From contig OY728142.1 in assembly GCA_963277665.1 (NCBI GenBank), positions 9,872,001-9,936,000 on the forward strand: a stretch of DNA of 64,000 nt, given 5' to 3'. The notes below the pieces were generated by a model, which ran no database searches, had not been told where the DNA came from, and saw only the letters and a program-made list of their open reading frames with translations. The translations under genes were made by a program, and so were the position numbers. Origin of the DNA: Viscum album. Taxonomy: Eukaryota; Streptophyta; Magnoliopsida; Santalales; Viscaceae. Shown here one piece after another: positions 25,560 through 37,380 of this stretch (the first letter of the stretch is position 1; each line of letters begins with the position of its first letter).

Positions 25560-26110
25560 AGGGAAGGGAGTTTTGGAAAAGGGTCGATGACCAAATGAGA
25601 GTCTGTGGAAAGGGGGAACAATAGTGTGAAAGATATGGTGACCAAAATTTTTTTTCCATGCTATGGGAGGGTCAGAACATAATGGGGCATGATTTGGGTG
25701 GAGGGGATGGGGGATCGATGATAGGAATAGAGGGGTGTTGTGGGGTGGGGGCTCGACTATAATGAGATGTCGAGCACTAGGATAGGGGATTAACAGTGAT
25801 AGAGGGATAGTGAATCAAAGTTGGAGGTGGGATGGGGGTGGATAGTGGAGGGGCTTGATAGTAAGAGGCATGGCTAGGTGGTTATAGGGGAAGTAGGGGG
25901 AGTCGATAATATTGGGGGTATCGATAGTAGTGAGTGGTGAGGCGTCGGGATGGGGGCTCAATGACTACGTATGGAGGGATAAGGGATTATCATTTGGGGT
26001 GGGATATGGGGATAGACCATGGCATAACTCAATTTCCGAAGGTGGGGAAATGCAGTTATAGGAGAGGTATTTCGGGGAGTCAATAGGGGTGTGGGTGGGA
26101 AAATTAGGTA
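25560..26110 (+). other. Strand-asymmetric G-rich block
   Basis: The plus strand is strikingly rich in G and poor in C: GATGGGGGATCG, GGGGTGGGGGC, GATGGGGGTGG, AGTAGGGGGAG, TTGGGGGTATCG and many GAGGGATA-type repeats. One perfect 7-bp stem, GCTCGAC...GTCGAGC, lies at 25751-25775. It sits just inside the right end of the CACTA element. The minus-strand frame through it (25958-26197) is proline-rich only because of this composition. It could be degenerate subterminal repeats. No gene is seen. Confidence 0.6.
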
Positions 26111-26114
26111 GCGT

Positions 26115-26224
26115 GTGAATGTATGAACGACTGTCACTTGGTGGTCTTTAATGGGATAAATAGAGACTACCAAATGGCAGTCACCTGAATCTTCCATCCT
26201 ATAAATCTAAGATTTGTACTAATG
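26115..26224. other. CACTA right subterminal and terminal repeat
   Basis: Reversed, it reads CATTAGTACAAATC at the end, then GTGACTGCCATTTGG and a CCACCAAGTGACAGTCG-type block. These mirror the left subterminal motif GACTTCCATTTGGCAGTC. It defines the right boundary at 26224, after which B's gag remnant resumes. Confidence 0.65.
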
Positions 26225-26352
26225 GGAAGATGGTTTTTTGTAGGTATGATGTTAATAAGGAAATGAATTTCCATGGAATTCTTTGTCTTATGTGTGGGGA
26301 ACTTTTTCATTATCTAATTTAATTCCCTAGTCCAAGGGTTAACTCCTAGACC
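26225..26352 (+). pseudogene. Gag-like remnant of B, C-terminal zinc knuckle
   Basis: It reads HGILCLMCGELFHYLI then stop, which aligns with YGVQCLICGEHGHYPTQ of A1, including the conserved GEL/GEH and HY. After the stop, TKEGLI matches IKEGLI of A1. The last Cys and the first knuckle are lost: the first knuckle is absent between 12286 and 26225, and the last Cys of the second became a stop region. The match to A1 proves that the CACTA element inserted into this frame. Confidence 0.7.
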
Positions 26353-27771
26353 AAGGAAGGACTTATTCTATTCTAATTGTTTAACTAAAAGGATAGAAGT
26401 GTGTATCTATTGGGATTCAAGAACTATGTTTGATAAGTGTTATATAAAATATATTCTAGTTTTATAAATAATTAATCATATAAGGATTTAACAACAGTAG
26501 TTTTTATTTAATTATATGAAATCAGAAATTGAGGGGTAATAATAACCAAGAAAAGTGATTTATTGGTGAGGTTATATTTTTGTGGAACACATGATTAATG
26601 GAAAGATAACCCTTAATATGTGTCTGATGTTCAGTTAATATTGAATAGTTGGGAAAAAATACTATTGGTATTAAATAATTAAATAGATAGTTTTAGTACC
26701 ATTGAAATTTTTCACCTATTTCTTGAAAAAGTGATTGAAGTCATATTTTATTAAGTTTATTTCAATTTTTTATATATAGTATATATTCAATAGTCTGTAA
26801 TTTTATTTGTGTAATAAGGATTGTGTTATTTTTTGTAAGATTGTATTTTTTCCATTAATATTTTATAGTTACTCACTTTATTATCTGGTTTTAAGAAAAT
26901 CAACCCATTCAAATTCTTGGTAAGTTTCATTGTGAGCTAATATAAGTTTTCTAGGGATAAATTTTAAAGTTGATATTAAAAAAATATGTGATCAAATATA
27001 TCATATTTTTTTGTTTTGAATTTTTTGATTCATATTTTTTAGGAATCTTAAAAATAACTATTTATTGAATGGATTAAGTTGAACTTTAGATGTCATTTTT
27101 ATGGTTTGAGAAATTAATGTATTGTATTTATCCATATTGGATAAATTATGAAAACCATTATTATTTTGGTAAATATTTCATGGTATATAAAATGAATTAT
27201 GGAATGTATGATTCATTATGTGTTAATTTTAGTTATTTGTCCATGAATAATTTATCATTAATATCATTTTCGTGGAGTAAGATGTGAGATAGAAGTGGAA
27301 TTGATTAAAGTGAAACCAAATGTTGGAATTGTGATTAAAAAATAGAATAAAATAAAGAATGTATAATTTCACATGTACTCAATAATGAATGTAAATGAAT
27401 CCCTCATCTTTTGGAAAAGAATCTTAAAATAAAAATTATATGGTTTTAACATCATTTCTGATGAATTGATGACCTTTTCATCCCTTGTATATTAATGGTT
27501 TTGGAGTCATTAACTTCCTCACATATTATCTATCACTATATTAGATATTGGATGTCAATTTCTTACACAATGTATATATTTTAACATCCCACCGATATTA
27601 TCCATATTTTAGAACCCAATTATATATTTCTTAGGGAAATATTTATTTTTTCCACTTCCATTTTTCAATGTAATTTTTATCTTCCCTTTATATGATGTAT
27701 GCTCTTAACCAAGGTATTTTAAATTTTTAATCCTTTTTTACCAAGATAATTATTTTGAGGCTGAAATTTAT
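26353..27771 (+). other. B interior 3' of the gag remnant
   Basis: 1.4 kb without a credible gene. In A elements this segment carries the SINE. No B box or GCGATGGGTTGTCG block is visible here, so B seems to lack it. A frame at 27090-27287 is AT-driven and unrecognised. Confidence 0.45.
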
Positions 27772-27778
27772 CAAAGGG
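27772..27778 (+). other. Short polypurine tract of B
   Basis: CAAAGGG directly before the LTR start TGTATAATTTAACGATTTAA. It corresponds in place to AAAGGGGGGTAAAA before the A3 3' LTR. It would prime plus-strand DNA synthesis. Confidence 0.45.
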
Positions 27779-29528
27779 TGTATAATTTAACGATTTAATT
27801 TCTTAGAATACACCTCTCTTTAAAAAACTAGTATTTTAAAACTTTTTTGACATGTAACACCAAACTTAAAATGAACTGTGATATATTATAACATAGCCAT
27901 TATATTAAAAAGTGTGAATTTTACTATCCAATTTATGAAATATGTATAATATTTTTTACATAATAAAACTATATTATTTAATCCACAATATATAAGTATA
28001 AATTTTTTAATAAAATAATTTAATGTTTCAAAAATTGATTTTCTTCAAAAATTGTTTTTATTGAGGGGTTTTTAGATTATTTTTTTTAATTTATACCAAT
28101 TTAATAAATTTAATTCAAAAAAAAATAATCATTTTTAAATTAATAATATCAAAATTAACATATGGTTAAATTTTGATATTTTAATGAAATGATTGATTTT
28201 TTAGTGAATAGTGAAAAATAATGATATCTCATATACATTAATTTCTTTTCATTAAATAAAGAAACATAAAGCCCCATAATAGTTTATTTTTTTCGTAAAT
28301 TTACCTAAGATCCACTTATTTATAATGATGCAATTAATTCCACTTGAATCATTTATATTCATGATTTAAGTATACGCTAATCGTTATCCATAACACACAT
28401 TTTTCTAAAAAGTGTTTTTCATCTTGTTTTATACATTTATATTAAATTAATTTTCTCAAATTATAATGATTAAATCTTGACAAATTGATATAATATTTTT
28501 AATCAATTGGTTCATATTTGGAAAATATTTCACTTTTATTTTTTTCATTAGGAATTGAAAGTGTGCTAAATTTTTGACACCTCAGTAAGTGTAAAATTGG
28601 TAAAACATGCTTAAAACAATGACATAAAGATAAAAATCAAACCAAATCATACCTTTATTTAATTTTATTAAATAATTAATATCATAGACAACCCAAATTT
28701 TAATATATATAATTTCTTCACTTTTTCCCTTGATAATTAAATATATATTATTTTTTGTAATTAAAGTTACAAAATGTAACTCTCTTGAATTTAAAAACTA
28801 TAAAATTATATAATAATGATAAAAAGATGAGAAGTTTAGTTATAAATTTTTTTGGATTGTTTATTAATAATTTTATTTATTTTGATTTATTTTTTATTTT
28901 TATGATGAAATAGTTACATTAAATACTTACAGAACACCAATACAGTGTTTGTGAAAGAAGTAGAAAAATCATGTGAATGTTTATAAAAATCTATAAAAGT
29001 AATATTGTTTGAGTGATTTATAGTTCTAGGAAATTTTTATAGATTAATATGACATATGAGACATTTTTAAAGGTTGGTGTTTTTATTTCATTACTATTTT
29101 CACATATTCAAATTCAAATTAATTTAACAATTACAAAAATTACATTAATCAAATTTTTTATTAAATAGTATTTTATTAAATGATTTAAAATTCGTAACAA
29201 TATTAAAATATGAAAATTATGTTTATAAAGTTTCAAAAATTTCACATTGTTTACAATTATTTACAATTTTTTATCTTATATGTTAAATTATAACCATTGA
29301 ACATTGAATAATTGCTAACATGATGAAGCTGAAATCGGGTAACAAAGGGGTTAAACCAAAAGATATGGTTTAAAATTGCACAAAAACATTTATAAATTTA
29401 ATTTTATAATGATATTTAGACCAACAAATATTTTTAATTTAATGTATTTCCATTAATAAGTGTTTTCTCAAAAATTACTTAGTATATTTAAAACCTTTTT
29501 GTAATTCAAAGCGTGTCATTTCCCTCCC

Positions 29529-29539
29529 ATATAAAAAGG
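29529..29539 (+). promoter_or_regulatory. TATA box of B 3' LTR
   Basis: CATATAAAAAGGCACC in the same context as 8621 (GTGTCATTTCC upstream, CTCTCTTTTC downstream). Confidence 0.6.
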
Positions 29540-29869
29540 CACCACATCTCTCTTTTCATTACACCACATTGATCCATATTTCTCGACCAAAATTAAACCA
29601 ATTATATTATGAACTTACCTATCCATGTAACCTAAGTTATATTATTCTTAAAACATCATTCAAATGGTCTACAAGAAGGGATCTAAAGAAGGATTTCTGA
29701 AGAATATTCAATCATCTTACCCTCCCTCTTTCAATTTATTTATTTTTCTACCACTATATCTGTGATATTAATAATAAAGTAATATATTAAATATATTAAA
29801 AATGTAAACCAAAATCATTATTATGAATCCTCTAATATATACCATCTATTCTATCAAATGTAAAGTGAA

Positions 29870-30310
29870 ATCATTACTCCTAAATATGTGTGGGCTACCA
29901 CATCCACATAGTGATACAATTCATTTTTGGACACCATCTTTCATGGATATTAATTATATTGGGTTTAATTTTTTTATATAATATTTATGATATAACTATT
30001 CTTATTTAATAATAATATCATATCTTCCATATTACTTTCCCATCCATTGGAAAATGATTCTTGTTTCTTGAGTGTATACGTAGACTACCACCTCCATGAT
30101 GCAATGTGATTATTTTTTTATTCTGATTTACATGAATGATAATAAGGATATATTTAATTAATAATATGATAAATATGATTTAATAATTATTATATCAATT
30201 TGAAATTTAATTTCCCTTTATTCTATTCCGTCTATATAAAATTGAAAATAACATTCATGAGTGCATACAACATACTCTCTCTGTGAATAGTGTAATACAT
30301 TTTTCTATCT
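29870..30310 (+). repeat. Three decayed leader repeats (B 3' LTR)
   Basis: Units ending in GGCTACCACATCCACA (about 29910), GACTACCACCTCCATG (about 30082) and ACATACTCTCTCTGTG (about 30268) correspond one by one to the units at 8945-9400. The middle unit keeps GTGTATACGTAGACTACC, clearly homologous to GTGCGTACGTACGGACTACC of A read in element sense. Confidence 0.6.
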
Positions 30311-31655
30311 CTTCCATTTATATATGTATCTAAATATTAATATATATATATATAATGAATATATATAATATTTATATTATTATTGAAATTATAGAGGTTA
30401 TGGAACCATGATAAAAGTTTAAGGACTAGAAAAGCTTTACCAATGTTGTCATGAAAATTGGAATACAAACACCAAGAAATTAGGATTTTAATAAACAATT
30501 ATTGATAAATTAGTGTTAAAATGTTATTAGTAGATCATATATGATATTAAAACTTTGTAATTCTATAAATTTATTTAAATATAATAAATTTAAATATATT
30601 ACAACTGAGTTTAAATTTCTTTTTAAGAATTTAAAAATTGAGGTAAGGGATTTACTTCTAACTTTTACTTATCTGAGACACATTTCATATTCACCACTTT
30701 ATTCTTTTATGTTCTATATATAATACCAATGAGTATATTTTATAATGATTCTTATATAAAATATGATGATATAAATTTCAATATAATGTTATCTCTTTAA
30801 TGAATTTTTTATTTAAAAGTTACCAAAGTTGAAATAGATTTTATGTTACGATCTCATTATTTATCAGGATTGTTTTCGATTAAGTTCCCTATGATGAAAT
30901 TTTATAATCTATCTCTCAATAATATCATAAATTTTAATCATTGATTTTTATTTATTTATAATACATTATTTTATTTTATTTTCCTTGATTTAATTTATAA
31001 ATACACAAAAATAATATTTTTAAGGAAAATCAAATTTATATTTCTCTTTAGTCAAAACTAATTTTTCATTCAAATCTGTAATGACTCGGAATTTTATCAA
31101 TAAAAATTTTCTTTTTATAATTTTTTCATCTTTATTACTGTATTATAAATATAGTTAAACAAATGATGAAAAAAATTCCATATTATTATACTAATTTAAA
31201 AATTAAATTTTTAGAATAAAAATTGACAAAAGAATTGAAAATAATAAAAAGTGATAAAAAATAAAATAAGATAACTGAAGTTTGATAATTTCGATCTTCT
31301 CAATCCAAAAAAAATTAATGTACCCACAAAAAACACTGTACAATTTAAGAATAATATTATTAAAACAATATTTATCTTCAAATTGATAATATATATAACC
31401 TTAAGATATATTTTTTGAATAAAATGAGAGCCTTCCAAAAAATAGGGCCCCTAAAAAAATAAAACCCACAAGACAAACCAGTCTAAATGAAGGAAAATTA
31501 CATTTATCCCTTTGAAAAATAGGGATTAAATCTTATAGAATTTGATTACACTAAGAAAAGTTCCACCCATATACTCTTTTGTTATCCGAACTATCATCCA
31601 GTGCATTTTCCTCCCTCAAAAAATGAGTAATAATTATGTGAATAGTTGAGAGGAA

Positions 31656-31994
31656 CTATAAATAATTAATACATCTATTCATTAGCCCCCAAAGGATATG
31701 AGTAGAAGAGGTTTTGATTTCATGAACAACCATGTTGGAATCACACTCCAACCATATCCTATTAAAAACATTGTGATTAGTAAGATGAAATGATGAAATG
31801 ACTCCTAGTATCACGACCTCTATAGAGAAGGAAATACCACAAGAGCTAAAGGAGCAACCCATAACATCACCAATGCTATTCTTTAAGACAAATCCATAAC
31901 CTGAAGGACCCGGATTTCCTCTGTAAGTGCCATCAGTATAAATTTTAATCCATCCTAAAAAATAAGTATGCCAAAATACTTCCATTGTACCCAA
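31656..31994 (-). pseudogene. LINE ORF2 RNase H domain
   Basis: A 112-codon open stretch contains WIKIYTDGTYRGNPGPSGYG, then GCSFSSCGIS and WLECDSNMVVHEIKT. This is a plant LINE RNase H (RVT_3). Active-site D21 (TDGT), E59 (SIEVV) and D85 (ECDSN) are kept. The C-terminal part with the last catalytic Asp continues left of 31656, out of frame or with stops (a GGKC-like remnant near 31610). It is more intact than the rest of this LINE and is unlike the young LINE at 23507, so the two belong to different lineages. Confidence 0.85.
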
Positions 31995-32099
31995 CGGAGG
32001 ATGAAAATTAAGTTTAACCTTGATATTCTTAAAAAATCAAAAATCATACACTGAGTTGTGACAATAGGTTAAGCGAGAAAGCATTAAATTTTTCGTAAC

Positions 32100-33207
32100 A
32101 GAAAAAATTCCAGAAAGGAAGGTCTGAGGATTGAAGTTAACTCCATCATGAAGTCACTTATTTCTTGCTATCCACAAGGAGTTCATAAGTTCAGTAGCAG
32201 CAACATATAAAAGAATCAATAGCATATGATATAAAGGCAGGGTCAACATACCTTAAAGAATGTTTTGAATAGTGGTAAAATTATATATTTAGACCTCAAA
32301 AATATCATAAAGATCCTTATACATAGTGGATGATGTATCATAGCTCAGAAACTGTTGAACCAATTCTTCCATATACTGATGACAGAGAACACAAATAGAA
32401 CAAAGATAAATAACATAGACATATAAATAGTAATCAGTAAGGACACTTCCATCATCAAGTCTCTACAAAAATGTGAGGTGATAAAGAGGAATAATCCTCT
32501 TATTAAACATCCCAATCCAAACTAAACACAACACAAAAGTATTATCATGAGTGTATATGGATTTAGAGGTGAGAATACCAGAGGGTGTGGTTCCTAGATC
32601 TAGAAATCACCAATAGAGGAAATACAATAATTATTAATAATCTGTTTAACATTTTCAGGAATATCAGAAATATCATAATTTTGATCCTTAATAAGAACAT
32701 CAAGGTCCAAATTTAAATCATCATAGACAATAGAATAAATGAGTGGAGCACCAATCCAATTTTCTTTATAAAACTTGAGTGAGGAATCCGAAGAGACATG
32801 TCATCTAGAATCAATATAAATAAGAGAAGAAGTGGATTAAAAATAAGGCAAAATAGGGGAATCCTTGTAATTTATGTTGACATTATTGAGTTTATTAAGG
32901 AATATAGACCTCAAGAAGGTAGTATCTTCAGATTTTTCATTTACTAGTTTCCAAAAAAATAAATATTGAAGGGAATGATTAAAAATACTGAAATTTTTTA
33001 TACCAAGTCCCCCCTCTCAAATGGTTTGCAAAAGGTGTTCCAATACATAGTTACCAATATTCTTTCCATAATAATACATGTACAAATAATGTTTCTCATG
33101 GCCACATTAATGGATTTGATAAGAGAAGCAGGCAATTTATAAATCATAAAAGAATAAAAAAAAATATAAACAATAACATCTTTAACCAAACAGACACGAA
33201 TATCCAT
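32100..33207 (-). pseudogene. LINE ORF2 post-RT and zinc-binding region
   Basis: The best preserved piece (33207-32998) reads MIYKLPASLIKSINVAMRN followed by WNTFCKPFERGDL. This is the conserved segment after the RT of plant LINEs (YKLP..L...I...NFIW; CKP...GGL). Further left, remnants of the zf-RVT domain lie around 32100-32500 with many stops. It links RT to RNase H in ORF2. Confidence 0.65.
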
Positions 33208-33356
33208 TGAAATGGATTTTCCTTTCCAAGCATCAAGATGATTGTTTAACTTTCTAAAATTCCCATAAAACTAATAAGCCTTCAGAAGACCGCAAAACAT
33301 AAGAACGCCGAGATTAATCAAATGGAGAAAACCTTCACTATTTTCCAATTCAGTTA

Positions 33357-34334
33357 TTATTTCTGATTTCCTAACATGATAAGTATTTCTACTAAAGTAG
33401 AAAAAGGACATGTTCTAACTAACATTTTCCCAAAAACATGATCAAAATTTGGAAGAGATTTTCTAATATTTCTGATATTTCTTTTATCCCCTTGATTAAA
33501 GAGGATAATATCATCAGTATAAAGGAGATGGGTAGGAGAAGAGGAACCCCAAACAACACCAATATCCTTCATCTTTCTATTTTTATACATGATGTAAAAT
33601 AATCCACTAAGATAATAATTTGAGATAACAAATAAAATAATAGAAAGAATATTTCCTTTTCAAAATCCTCGTGAACCAGAGAAGTATCCCTCCAGGGAAC
33701 CATTCACAAGAACCGAGATACGAGTAGAATCAAAAATCATTGTGATATAATTAATTAAAGTTTCCTCAAAACCAAAAATGGAATGAATTTTAAAAATAAA
33801 ACCCCAATCCATTATATCAAAATACATTTTGGTGTCTAATTTAAGGGAAATATTCCCTCCTCAAATATGATTTTTAAGGATATTGACACACTCTAATTCT
33901 GTAACAAGGCAATATTTAATGGAACTTCTATTTATAAAGAAAAATTTATGAGAATAAAAAAATATATTCAAGATGGGATCAAGTCTTCTAGGAAGGATGT
34001 TTTTAATAACTCTGTACAAGGTGTTGATATGGGAAACATGCCTATATAAGTGTATATCATTGGAATTATCCATTATAGAAATTAAATCAGGGAATTGAAA
34101 ACTTAAACCTTGAGAAAGATGGACCCCATTGAAAAAATGAAGAAAAGGGTTGAAAAAATCATATTCAATGATCTCCCAATATTTATAAAAAATGATTTCA
34201 TTAAAGCCATCAGGACCTGGGGAGCTTTTCGGCCTGAGGCTGAAAACCACAGCCTTAATCTCTGGTTCCAAAGGAATGTAGATAAGTCCTGAATTATCTT
34301 CTTGATTTAACAATTTTGGGATCATACCATCCAA
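33357..34334 (-). pseudogene. LINE ORF2 reverse transcriptase
   Basis: 34334-33861 translates with SLRPKSSPGPDGFNEIIFYK, the classic non-LTR RT motif (SSPGPDGF..FF..W), then LYRVIKNILPRRLDPIL and ECVNILKNHI. 33856-33591 gives a GG..SLK-D-KMYFDIMDW block and an NGSLEGYF..RG..KG block. 33590-33357 contains THLLYTDDIILF, the YADD catalytic box with Ala changed to Thr but both Asp kept. It would copy LINE RNA into DNA at a nicked target. Stops and at least one in-frame gap make it inactive. Confidence 0.9.
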
Positions 34335-35050
34335 AAGTGGTAATTATGGTTGATCCATTAAAAATATCATCATAAAAAGAATTAATATTCTTATAAAGGT
34401 CCTTTCTATTGTCTAAGATTTTATCTCCTCTATTTAGCAAAGCAAGAGGCCTGGATATTTTCCAATCTCATTGATTTTTATTGAATACTTTGGTATTTCA
34501 ATCCACATCCTTAATCTAATTATCTTTTAAAGAATATTTTTTCATATCAACTTTAATATTGAGGAAATTATTGAGCTATAGAGTCATCTCATGTTCCAAG
34601 TAAACACCACTAGATAAATCATAATGGCTACACTACTCTTGGAAACACTAAATGGGGGCTTCAAGATTTGTAATTTCCATATCAAGATGACTGAACCTAT
34701 ATTTAATCCAACATTTAATATTTCCCTTCAGAATCGGTAGTTTATGAATAAAATAAAGGACATTCCTCTTGTATCCTATCAAAACCCAAAATTCTCAAAT
34801 AATCTTGTCACATTCAGGATGAAGAACAAAAGATTTATTGAATCTAAAGGGGAATGGATATTTATTTCTCTTTGTTGAGTGGTCGATCATGATAGGTTGA
34901 TTATCAAAGTTATGCTAGGATAAATACATAAAGAAAATTTAATCCCAAGAATGTAAATAAAAGTCATTAACAAAATCCTTGTCAATTCTACTATCCACCA
35001 TACCATTCAGGTGCTTTCTATTCTATGTAAACATTTCCCCAACAAGATTT
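34335..35050 (-). other. LINE ORF2 linker between endonuclease and RT, heavily broken
   Basis: Plant LINEs have about 200-250 residues between the endonuclease and the RT core. This stretch has the right length and position but has many stops. Only scattered matches are visible. Confidence 0.5.
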
Positions 35051-35500
35051 ACTTCAATAAACTAATTTTTTTCAATACAACCCATTAATTCCCTTTAAAA
35101 AGAATGACTTGTCATAGGACCTTTTTTCATCAAGATTGATAATCGAGTTAAAATCCACATGAATGATCCATGGATCTTGAATACTATTTTTCAGAGAACC
35201 AATTTCTTCCCAAAGAGTTCTATAATCATGATAACCATTACTATCATAAATGAATTTACAAACCTGCTTAATTCCCAAATTAAAAGAAAGTAACATGTTG
35301 ATTGCTTGATCCCAACAAAATTAGTTTATAAAGAGAATAATGATCTAATATCCAAGGATTTTTTATCTCTAAAAATATGTTTTTCATACCTAGTAAAGTG
35401 AATCCCATATTTTTAAAACTAGCTAGACAATCACAGAAACTTTTTTTGGCTTTACATTCGTAATTAATAAATGTCTCTAAATCCTAATATAAATTTTAAG
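35051..35500 (-). pseudogene. LINE ORF2 AP-type endonuclease, C-terminal part
   Basis: 35296-35072 reads FIYDSNGYHDYRTLWEEIGS then DPWIIHVDFNSIINLDEKRS. This matches the VY......R..LW..L......PW...GDFN.I motif of APE-like LINE endonucleases. The Asp and Asn of the DFN motif are kept, and the preceding Gly is replaced by Val. The N-terminal catalytic part, upstream to about 35500, is decayed. The enzyme nicks target DNA for target-primed reverse transcription. Confidence 0.8.
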
Positions 35501-35559
35501 AGACCTGACTGATGATTCATTAGCTATGACATAGAAATTCCAAAAAAAGATCCACATTT

Positions 35560-37260
35560 AAAGCTCAATTTGAGGTGGACCCCCTGTTAATACAATACCC
35601 CTTACTCTTTTTAATGATTTTTGGTTATCTCTTTACTTTATTTTTCACTATCTTGTGAATTTTAATTTACTAGTGATGTATACATGTGTATTTTGATTTA
35701 TTTCATGCTCTTGAGCAGAAATCAAATCATCCTTGCATGATGTTTAAAAAACATTAATTGAAGAATCCATTATTTCATATTCGGATCCCCTAGGATCTGT
35801 TATTTCAATATTTTATGCAGGAAAATCAGACTTTTCATTTTTCGGATTCCCTAAAACATTCCTAAGGAGTGTTTAAAATTTGTTAGGGGTCATGTTTATA
35901 GGAGTGATATTTTTAGAAAAACTGATATCCTAATTTCTAGATAAGTCTAACATGGTTTGATCTATTATGAATTTAATAACAACATCTATATTTTTGGACA
36001 TATTCAAGTTATCAATAGGGGAGTTCTTATCCAAAGGGAAGCCTACAGATAACCAAGGGGGATGAAAACTTAAAAAAGGATCTATAATATCCTTAGAAAT
36101 AATGGTGGAGATTGATCTCTATTCTAAATTCTATTGTATACTGTAGACTACATCAGTAATTCCTTGAGAGATTTATAAGGAAATTAATCTAACATCATTT
36201 TCTCCGCTAGATGATAGTGGAAGAGTGTTTGTGCAGGGATAAAATGGAGAATTGTCTTCTTCCTCAATAATTTCATCCCAAGACTTGTCCAGGGTGACTC
36301 TTAAAGAGGGAGGAAGAGAATGGGAATCTTTCAACATGGGTTTTCTAGCAGTCATTATCTTAGGGGAATTCCCTTTTCTCTGTTGAGAACTGATATCATA
36401 TTTTAATTCATTTCCTTTGGAAGGAACCCTAATATTATTTTGGATCACCGTACAAGATTCAGCGGAATGTCTTAACAATCTTACAGAAGCCACAAAAATG
36501 GGTTACTCGCTCAATCATGAACTTACCTTCAATTCTACGATCGTTTTCGAGCCGAAAAATACAATTTGTCCATTCAGTGACCAAATTAAGATCTACTATA
36601 ATTCTAGAATAAATTTCCTAAATCCCATTAAAATGTTCTTTGATCCATCTTTATATGAGAGAAAAAATAAAAATCATGGTCATTTAAAATTTTCGGATTC
36701 CATTATACTATATTTCAACCATAAAGCCTGATCCAAATTTGGGAATCGGACTGATTTTGATTAAAAGAATAAATATTATAGTCCCATTAATTGATTAAAA
36801 ATAAACCTTGTTTAAGGTGAATATTACTAGTAGACCGATCCATTGACATGTCATCTTCATTCTAAAAGATGATATAGAAATAGTCCATTCTGATTGGGAT
36901 GAGTTTCCATGCTCTTATACCCCAATAGATGGAAATTTGTTGATTGGTGTCAGCATATGGCCAATACTTATCCCCATTGTAGAGTATCATTCATCCTAGA
37001 ACTGGGAATTTGTAATGATTAAAGTGTTGTTTCACGGAATCCTATTCTTCCACCACTGAGAAGGAACCATCTTCAATTTTTTTATAGAAGAGGAATTGGG
37101 GGTATCTGATTTTACCGGATCCTAAAAACCAGATAGGGATTTTGGGAATGAAAATCCATCATTTCAGAAAAAAGGATCATAAAAATTATCATTAGAAGAA
37201 GAAATTAGATCACCCTTGATGGTGAACTCCTATTCCAGATTGAAAAAACTCATACTCAAA
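35560..37260 (-). pseudogene. LINE ORF1 (DUF4283 / CCHC-like) remnant
   Basis: Around 36620-36480 the minus strand translates as VDLNLVTEWTNCIF..., followed by EGKFMIERVTHFCGFCKIVK. This matches the plant LINE ORF1 segment V.VDL.......I......G......YE..P.FC..CG..GH. Upstream pieces include IERVTH context and ALWLKYSIMESE. Downstream, 36493-36173 is an open 106-codon tail starting near the lost CCHC. It encodes an RNA-binding protein needed with ORF2. The order ORF1 then ORF2 on the same strand supports a single element. Confidence 0.65.
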
Positions 37261-37380
37261 CAAAAATGTTAGAACTAAGAAAAACTCCATTGCAATGCAA
37301 AAAATAACCTATCTTCTCTCTTGAGAAATACGCCATCCCAACATTGAGGTAAAATTTTAGTGAATGAAGAATAAAATAAA

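Larger units (their letters stand above)
12287..26224. mobile_element. CACTA-type DNA transposon, 13.9 kb, in B gag
   Basis: The left end reads AACTAGTATAAAAAAGGCC at 12287. The right end, reversed from 26224, reads CATTAGTACAAATC. Both are one-base variants of the CACTAGTA(G/C)AAA terminal repeat of plant CACTA (En/Spm-like) elements, as seen better preserved at 57749. Subterminal inverted sequences agree: GACTTCCATTTGGCAGTCAC at 12544-12563, and on the other strand GACTGCCATTTGG at about 26170-26182. The flanks are the two halves of B's gag remnant, so the ends are well placed. The flanking triplets AGA (12284-12286) and GGA (26225-26227) differ at one base. No transposase could be recognised inside. 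Confidence 0.75.
6889..31170 (+). mobile_element. Ty3/gypsy-like element B, split by a CACTA and a LINE
   Basis: B has a 5' LTR (6889-11513), a decayed PBS, and a gag-like frame that is cut at 12286 and resumes at 26225. An interior tail, a short polypurine tract and a 3' LTR (from 27779) follow. The 3' LTR loses similarity to the 5' LTR near 31170, where the minus-strand LINE lies. Subtracting the CACTA insertion leaves an interior of about 2.3 kb, the same as in A2, with no pol. B's LTR shares the TATA context, leader repeats and GAGCAT block with A, so B is a more diverged, probably older member of the same non-autonomous superfamily. Confidence 0.75.
27779..31170 (+). repeat. 3' LTR of element B, truncated
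   Basis: It aligns with the 5' LTR from its start (TGTATAATTTAACG; TTAGAATA...TCTCT; AAAATGAACTGTGATATATT at 27868) through the TATA box and the three leader repeats. The last similarity is near 31140-31170, equivalent to about 10190 of the 5' LTR. The remaining ~1.3 kb, including the GAGCAT block and LTR end, is missing. The LINE on the opposite strand begins just beyond and does not have the rest of the LTR on its far side. Confidence 0.7.
31180..37380 (-). mobile_element. Near full-length L1-type LINE (decayed)
   Basis: Read on the minus strand from right to left: ORF1 with a DUF4283/CCHC-like region (about 37250-35560), then ORF2 with endonuclease, reverse transcriptase, zinc-binding region and RNase H (about 35500-31600), then a 3' region ending near 31180-31440. 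All domains are in the order typical of plant L1 elements and the size (~6 kb) is right. Every frame is broken several times. No convincing target-site duplication was found, and both ends are approximate. It abuts the truncated B 3' LTR on the left. Confidence 0.8.

Noticed and set aside
25958..26197. 79-codon minus-strand proline/threonine/serine-rich frame
   Set aside because: It is the complement of the G-rich block. The composition explains the residues and no start context or homologous domain is seen.
36417..36731. 104-codon plus-strand frame inside the minus-strand LINE ORF1
   Set aside because: It is the antisense of the recognisable ORF1 segment (VDLNLVTEW; MIERVTHFCGFC) and has no domain of its own.
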